Shown here piece after piece: positions 58,334-64,000 of a stretch of DNA of 64,000 bases; the first letter of the stretch is position 1, and every line of letters begins with the position of its first letter. The translations under genes and the position numbers were made by a program. The notes beneath the pieces are model-generated. The model ran no database searches and had not been told where the DNA came from. It saw nothing but the letters and a program-made list of their open reading frames with translations. This DNA comes from Cryptomeria japonica. Lineage: Eukaryota > Streptophyta > Pinopsida > Cupressales > Cupressaceae. Location: NCBI RefSeq assembly GCF_030272615.1, contig NC_081405.1, positions 568,665,095-568,729,094 of the forward strand. Direction: 5' to 3'.

Positions 58334-60623
58334 TTATCAACACCCCATACACCACAACAAAATGGAGTTGTAGAAAGGAAAAACATAACTATCTTGGACA
58401 CAGCTAGAAGTATGTTATCTAAAGAAAATCTACCACATGTATATTAGAGAGAGGCAGTAAGCAAAATAGTCTATACATACGACAAAGTTCACATCAAAGG
58501 AGAAACCGGTAAGACCCCTCATGAACTATGGTCTGGTATTACTCCTACTCTTAAATATTTTAGAATATTTCGAAGTGAATGCTATATTAGAAGAGATGAG
58601 TCTATTGGAAAATTTGATCCTATAAGTGATGAAGGAATATTTCTTGGTTATTCATCTAAGAGCAAAGCATATAGATGTTTTAACAAGAGATTGCAAAAAA
58701 TTGTTGAGAGTACAAATGTGAAGATTGATGAACAGTTTAGAGGAACTTCAAGGTATATAGACTCTAAACCGGCAACAGAGATACTGACAAATGAACCTAG
58801 ATTGAATCCACCAGTACAAAATGAAGATCCAATTACACCGGTATCATCTGAAAAATTCCACTGTAACTGAGGAACAATAACAAATGAAGACACCTCGGTA
58901 TGTAAGATTGAACCACTCTAAAAATCAGATAATTGGGAAGAAGTATCAAGGAGTTATGACAAGAGGAAGATTGGAAAATGAAGAGCTATGTCTTATTTCT
59001 CAAATTGAACCATCATCAATTAATGAGGCATGTGAAGATAAACACTGGATTAAGCTTATGGAAGAGGAACTAGAACAAATTGAGAAGAATAACACATGGA
59101 CATTAGATCCTCGACCTGAAGACAAAAATGTGATTGGAACAAAATGGGTATTCAGAAGAAAACTTAATGAAGATGGGAATGTAACAAAAATAAAGCAAGA
59201 CTAGTGTGTAAGGGATATTCTCAGAAAGAAGGAATTGATTATAATGAAACCTTTGCATTGGTAGCTAGAATTGAGGTAGTCAGATTATTCTTGGCTTTTG
59301 CAATACACAAGAACTAAAAAGTATATCAAATGGATGTCAAATGTGCATTTTTGAATGGAGATATTGAATAAGAAGTTTACATAGAGCAACCTGATGGATT
59401 TTATTTGACAGATAACAAAGATATGGTTTGTAGGCTAAGGAAATCTTTGTATGGGTTGAAGTGAGCTCCAAGAGCTTGGTATGCTAGATTGGATAAATAC
59501 CTTTTGAAGATTGGTTTTTCTAAAGGTCATGCTGACAACAACTTATACTATAAAGTGACTAATGATGACATCTTGGTTATAGAAATTTTTGTTGATGATA
59601 TAATCTTTGGAGAAGATGGATTATGTAAAGACTTTTGCTATTAAAATGCAACATGAATTTGAAATGTCTATGATTGGAGAGATAAAATTCTTTTTAGGAT
59701 TGCAAATTTCACAGACTGATAAAGGTATATTCTTGAGTCAATCCAAGTACCTAAAGGAGTTACTAAAGAAATTTGGGATGGAGAACTCGAAACTAGTAAG
59801 CACACCTATGACTACAAATGACAAATTATCACTAAGGGATGAATCTACACCTATTAATCCGACTAGGTACAAGTCTATGATAGGAGGCCTACTGTATTTG
59901 ACACAAACAAGACCTGATATTATGAATGCAGTATGTATTGTTTCAAGATTTTAGAGTAATCCAAGAGAAAATCATGTAGTAAAAAGGATTTTCTAGTACT
60001 TACAAGGCACTACAAATCTTGGTTTATGGTATCCTAGAGATGAAAACTTTGAATTATGTGCATACACAGATGCAAATTGGGCAGGAGATGTGGATGATAG
60101 AAAAAGAAGAACCGGCAGAGCATTTTTTCTTGGAAACAGATTAATTTCTTGGTTGAGTAAGATACAAAGTTTCACATCTTTATCAACAACAGAATCATAA
60201 TATGTTGCAACAGCAATGAACTGTACACAAGTATTATGGCTTAAGAAAATGTTGAAGGACATAAAGGTAAAATGTAAGGAACCTATAACTATCTATTGTG
60301 ATAACACTGCAACAATTGATATATCTAAGAATCCAGTACTACATTCTAAAACTAAACATGTTTCTATCAAATTGAACTTTCTAAAAGAAAATGTTGAAGC
60401 AAAAGAAGTAAAATTGGTATATGTGAATACTAAAGAGCAAATTGCAGATATTTTCACAAAGCCTTTGCCTAAGGAGACTTTTGAATATCTCAGAGACCAG
60501 CTTGGGGTCATACCCCCACTAGTAGAGACTTTGATAGTTGATGTTTGTCATCAACCAACAGAACTAAAAGAGAAATATTTTATTCCAGCTTTGATGAGGA
60601 GAGCTACTTCTCAGGGGGAGTAG
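58334..60623 (+). pseudogene. Integrase C-part, RT and RNase H of element C
   Basis: The catalytic Glu of integrase is kept in QQNGVVERKN. A frameshift lies between 58450 and 58880. RT motifs follow: [23 protein letters not shown], a 1-base frame change near 59190, VYQMDVKCAFLNGD, and the catalytic IFVDDIIFG. RNase H follows with TDANWAGD, TTES and IYCDNTAT, and the C-terminal ADIFTKPLPKE. The last block is open at 60216-60623. Confidence 0.88.
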
Positions 60624-60917
60624 TTGGCATACTGAATTGGTTGGTATTTTATTTGAATCTGGTTTTTGTATTGCTTTGGCATTTGATGTCAAAGGGGGAG
60701 AGATATCTATGGAAAAACACATTATCTTTTGGGGAGAGATTATTTATTGGGGGAGAGATTGTTATTTTGGGAGAGACTGTTAGTCTCTATATCTATATTT
60801 TGATTTCTGGTTATGATCTCTTTTGGGAGATTGTTGGTTTTTGGTAATTGGCATTTTTGTTTTGGCACTTTGATGGTTTTTCCATCTTGTGTTGCCATCA
60901 ATGCCAAAGGGGGATAT
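60624..60917 (+). other. 3' untranslated region and polypurine tracts of element C
   Basis: Besides the tract next to the LTR (gccaaagggggatat, 60903-60917), similar G/A runs occur at about 60688 (caaagggggagagat), 60728 (ggggagagatt), 60747 (gggggagagatt) and 60766 (gggagagact). Confidence 0.75.
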
Positions 60918-61388
60918 TGTTGGTATTTTGGTATGGTTTTTTCATTGATGTCAACACTTATCAACACTTATCAACTCTGGCACTTTGGAGAAATGGTTAT
61001 GTTCACCGGTAAGTAAGTGAATTTATGCACAGTCACCAGTATCTGGTACACTAGGAGGATCTATTATTCACCGACACTTGGAATGATATGGAAAACATAT
61101 GGTTATGTCGAAGACATTGTTTAGACACTTTTTCTTGGAGAATTGTTCATTGGAATATTTGTATTTGCATATTTGTTGTTACCGGCAAATAGGTCCAGGT
61201 TGTGCACCGACAGGCTTATCTATTCCAGATCAGCACAACATGCTTTAGAGATGATTTTGTTGTTATTGTAAATGCATTAAGCTGACATGTTGAATTGGAT
61301 ATTGCATCAATTATTGATTTACTTAAAATTATTTTATTGTAAAATCTTTTAGAGCCGACCTACTAAAATTGGTCTTAGGTTATGGTAT
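60918..61388 (+). repeat. 3' LTR of element C, truncated by element D
   Basis: It matches 55341-55758 with a ~60-base segment absent from the 5' LTR. It stops inside ttatggtat where element D begins. The remainder should reappear beyond element D, outside the window. Confidence 0.9.
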
Positions 61389-62878
61389 TGTAGACGTCTA
61401 AAAATGGTCAACGCTTGCGGAGTCATACTTTAACATTGGCGCATTGCCTTATTTTAGGTTTTTTGCATCGCATTAACATTTCTCCTAAGTTATGCACTTG
61501 GTCTTTATCATTTGCGAGCATCGAGTCCTTCTTCCGCATTCTTCATTTGTCTCACTTTCGAATTTGGTCTTGTCGATAACAATATTTGTCATGATTTTGA
61601 TCGATCTTATCCTGTCGCATCAATGTGTGTGCTCATTTGGCATATTTTGACATCATCAATCCTAATCAATGACAGAATTAGGGTTTTGTCCTCTTATAAA
61701 TCTTGTCATCGATCATTGTCATCAATCTTGTCATCTTGCGATCGATTTGTCATCGATCATTGACATTTTCAATCTTGTCGCTTTGCGATCGATTTGTCAT
61801 CGATCATTGTCATTTTCAATTTTGTTATTTTGCGATCGATTTGTCATCGATCGTCATCTTTCTCAATCATGTCAATTTGGATCAATTAGGCATTGTTCCT
61901 CGTCAATTGGCACATTTATCAATCAAATCGTTTGTCAGCATTGGTCCTTTGTCAGTCATAATCATGATCAAATCGAATCAATATAAATGATACTTTGTCA
62001 AGACCTAATTGTCATTCTTGCATTTTCTAATTCATCTTCTACGGTTTCATGATTTATTCATTTAACCTTGTTTGTCATTTCTCCCTCTAGGTTAAATAGT
62101 TTATTTATCCTAAGTCTTCTCATCACAATTAAATGTTTATTTAATTGGCTAACTAATTCTTCCCTCTTTGTGAATTAATTAATAAATGAAAAATTGTTAA
62201 TTAATTCACTTAATTCCTAATTTCCTCATTTTCTAAATTTCTTAATTCCTAATTTCCTCAATTTTCTAATTTCCTAATTTCTAATTCATCTAATTTCAAT
62301 TCTCTCCTATTTTTCTCCTAATTTCATGGGAATGACATTTCAAGTTGTCATAATTTGTCATAATTGACAATCAATCAATTTTGACATAGAAATTTGTCAT
62401 AATTTTGTCAAAATTATCAATCAATCAATTTTGCATAGAAAGTGTCAATTTGTCATAATTTGTCATGTTTGTCATTCTTGATTTGCAATTTCCATTTGAA
62501 TCAAATTAATGCTAATTTTGTCTTTTCTCCAATTTGTCTATAAATTGGATGAATTTCTTCAATCAAGCCCTCTGATCCCTGGTCGAATCAATCACGCTTC
62601 TAGTATTCTTGCACTATCATCTTGTCTACTTGCTTTCACATCATGCTTATGCACTAGTAGGTAAGATCCACAAACAAAGCTATTTGAAGGAGAAAGAAGG
62701 ACAATGGAGCCACATGAAGGAGACATCTGCATTTGGTTTGCTTAGTTTTCAATCTTGAATGTCTTGTTTTCATGTTTTCATTGAATGTTATTAGGATTGG
62801 TCATTGCAATTGAGTTTTCGTGATTGAACTAGGCTATTGTTTATGTTGCTTTGATGATTTCTGCAATTCCTATCTACA
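61389..62878 (+). repeat. 5' LTR of element D (1,490 bp)
   Basis: Perfect inverted ends TGTAGA and TCTACA. U3 is rich in gatcgatttgtcatcgatca-like repeats (61690-61860), then attaattaa-type sequence. A tctataaattgg TATA-like site lies near 62537. The LTR at 31929-33085 is a shorter relative. Confidence 0.88.
61690..61860. repeat. Short 'cgatcgatttgtcatcgatc' repeats in U3 of element D
   Basis: The motif gcgatcgatttgtcatcgat recurs at about 61738, 61786 and 61834, roughly 48 bases apart, separated by cattgtcattttcaatcttg-like spacers. The related LTR at 31929 keeps only one such unit near 32150, which partly explains its shorter length. Confidence 0.75.
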
Positions 62879-62883
62879 TTAAT

Positions 62884-62901
62884 TGGTGAACCTGATGTGA
62901 A
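62884..62901 (+). other. Primer-binding site of element D, tRNA-Trp-like
   Basis: TGGTGAACCTGATGTGAA lies five bases after the LTR. It differs from the complement of the plant tRNA-Trp 3' end, as I recall it, at two positions, both C-to-T. Confidence 0.65.
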
Positions 62902-62991
62902 CTAACCCCCTAACCATGCTTTTGAGTACTTTTGCGTTGATTTGCAGGTGAAAAACCCAAGAAATAGGGTAATTCAGGGCTTTCTGGGCAC

Positions 62992-63160
62992 TTCTGCGCT
63001 TGTGTAGGAGAGTTCTACGCCTGTGTCAAGCAATCTGCGCCTGTGTCAAGGACTTTTACGCCTATGTCAAAGGGATCTGCACCTATTTTACTGCATTCTA
63101 TGCCTGTGTTACTGCATTCTGCACCTGTGTGAGACATTATGCGCCTATGTAAGGCTAGAA
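62992..63160. repeat. 21-bp tandem repeat in the leader of element D, eight copies
   Basis: Units such as ttctgcgcctgtgtcaag start near 62992, 63013, 63034, 63055, 63076, 63096, 63117 and 63137, a spacing of 20-21 bases. The array lies about 90 bases after the primer site. The forward frame reads as a 7-residue Leu/Cys-rich repeat, probably incidental. Confidence 0.85.
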
Positions 63161-64000
63161 ACAAAGGTAAAAAGCAGTGTTTTTACTTGCAAATTGCTTT
63201 GTTTTGCATTCTATTTTTGCTTTTTTGCTTTTTATTTAGTACTGATTCTCTATGCAGCACCTTGGCATTATGCATGACAAAGACAAAAAAATGAAACTAC
63301 TAACACATTTTATGCAAGTTCGCTAGTCAAAGACTAAACAAATTAAACTTCTGACTTGGTGATTTTGCAGGTTGCCTTATACTCCAAATAAACTTTGTGT
63401 TTGTAATTCATAATTAGGCACCTAGTATGATTGCTAAGTAGGATGGAATGAACATGTGTTTTCTTTCTTTGTCGAGTTTGACATTGGAGTAGGAGAGTAT
63501 GCTCTCATCCTTCTTAGGGTGATTAGAAATCCAAATCTTCGATACCATTCTCATTGCTCGAATTGTTTGTTACCTTTAGAGGGCCTGCCTTCCCAACCAT
63601 TTTATTTCTTTTGCAAGCAAGTGACAATCATGAGAAGGGAACGACCCAAAGTGAGCATAGCTAGAGTACCTTGGCATTCTAGCTCACTATAAATAAATAC
63701 CTGATGGGCGAAAGCTTTGAAGGAAGGGTTACGTGGGAATTGTAGTTACTTGGGAAGTGATGACCCTTGAACTCTTTCTCATATCAACATATAAGTAGGA
63801 CCTCATGGTCTAAATCATGCTTGCGCGACTACATTTGTTTGGTATCTTGGTGGGCTTAGTGTCTCAATCACGCTTGTGTGACACCAAGGAGTAATGCTTA
63901 ACAAAAATCCTTACTGAACACCTTGTATTTAGCAGCCAAAAATCCTTCTAGTTGCTTGAGAAAGGCAAGTTCAGATACTTGGAAGAGATACTAAGTTTTC
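63161..64000 (+). other. Leader of element D, no gene seen
   Basis: Sequence between the 21-bp repeat and the window end. Short ORFs are present but no domain is recognised. By analogy with element B, gag would start one to two kilobases further on. Confidence 0.5.

Larger units (their letters stand above)
55341..61388 (+). mobile_element. Element C: Ty1/copia retrotransposon
   Basis: 5' LTR 55341-56329, primer site 56332, gag-pol 56387-60623, polypurine tract 60904-60917 and 3' LTR from 60918, itself cut at 61388 by element D. The domain order gag-protease-integrase-RT-RNase H defines copia. It lies inside element B; the left flank is gatac (55336-55340). The right flank is outside the window. 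Confidence 0.92.
61389..64000 (+). mobile_element. Element D: Tat-like gypsy element, 5' LTR and leader only
   Basis: LTR 61389-62878, a primer site, a leader repeat and leader sequence running to the window end. No coding region has been reached by 64000. The left flank ggtat (61384-61388) should be duplicated at the right end, outside the window. Confidence 0.8.

Noticed and set aside
58648-58893. 81-codon minus-strand ORF, and similar ones at 57269-57457 and 60293-60511
   Set aside because: They lie antisense to recognisable copia pol and gag coding sequence.

Overview
This is repeat-rich nuclear DNA from a seed plant. A gymnosperm, most likely a conifer, fits best: the DNA is AT-rich, I find no intact host gene in 64 kb, and it is packed with old, decayed, nested LTR retrotransposons with very long LTRs. 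The species is an inference from this style of sequence, not something read directly.

Layout. (1) 1-1410: a leftward LTR cut by the window edge. (2) 1411-4725: AT-rich DNA without a recognisable gene. (3) 4726-25582: element A, a ~20.9 kb leftward Ty3/gypsy element of Tat/Ogre type. Its ~6.05 kb LTRs each carry a decayed ORF of about 1,190 codons. Its internal order is gag, protease, archaeal-type RNase H, reverse transcriptase (RT), gypsy RNase H, integrase. The 5' LTR was later hit by a 1.5 kb solo LTR (21372-22880). (4) 25847-38130: a 12.3 kb composite insertion flanked by a perfect 5-bp duplication (ccctc) and by 124-bp direct repeats with a tRNA-like core. It holds a decayed glyoxal-oxidase fragment, a decayed ELP1 (Elongator subunit 1) fragment, minisatellites and a lone LTR. 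Nested in the ELP1 fragment is element E (27554-36204), a large LTR element with a gag-like ORF and a long unknown ORF but no pol. (5) 38131-38895: a ~540-bp tandem repeat. (6) ~39900-44436: a strongly diverged relative of the ORF found inside the element A LTRs. (7) 44437 to the window end: a nested stack. A reversed copia-type LTR is broken by gypsy element B, which is broken by copia element C, whose 3' LTR is broken by gypsy element D. D continues past 64000.

How the parts relate. A, B and D are Tat-like gypsy elements. Primer sites point to tRNA-Arg for A and tRNA-Trp for B and D. A and B both carry two RNase H domains but in different orders. C is a conventional copia element that could have supplied enzymes to the pol-less element E, since both use the same type of initiator-Met primer site, polypurine tract and LTR layout. 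Every coding region is broken by stops and frameshifts. Most stops are one C-to-T or G-to-A change from CAG, CAA or TGG, as expected for long-silenced, methylated repeats.
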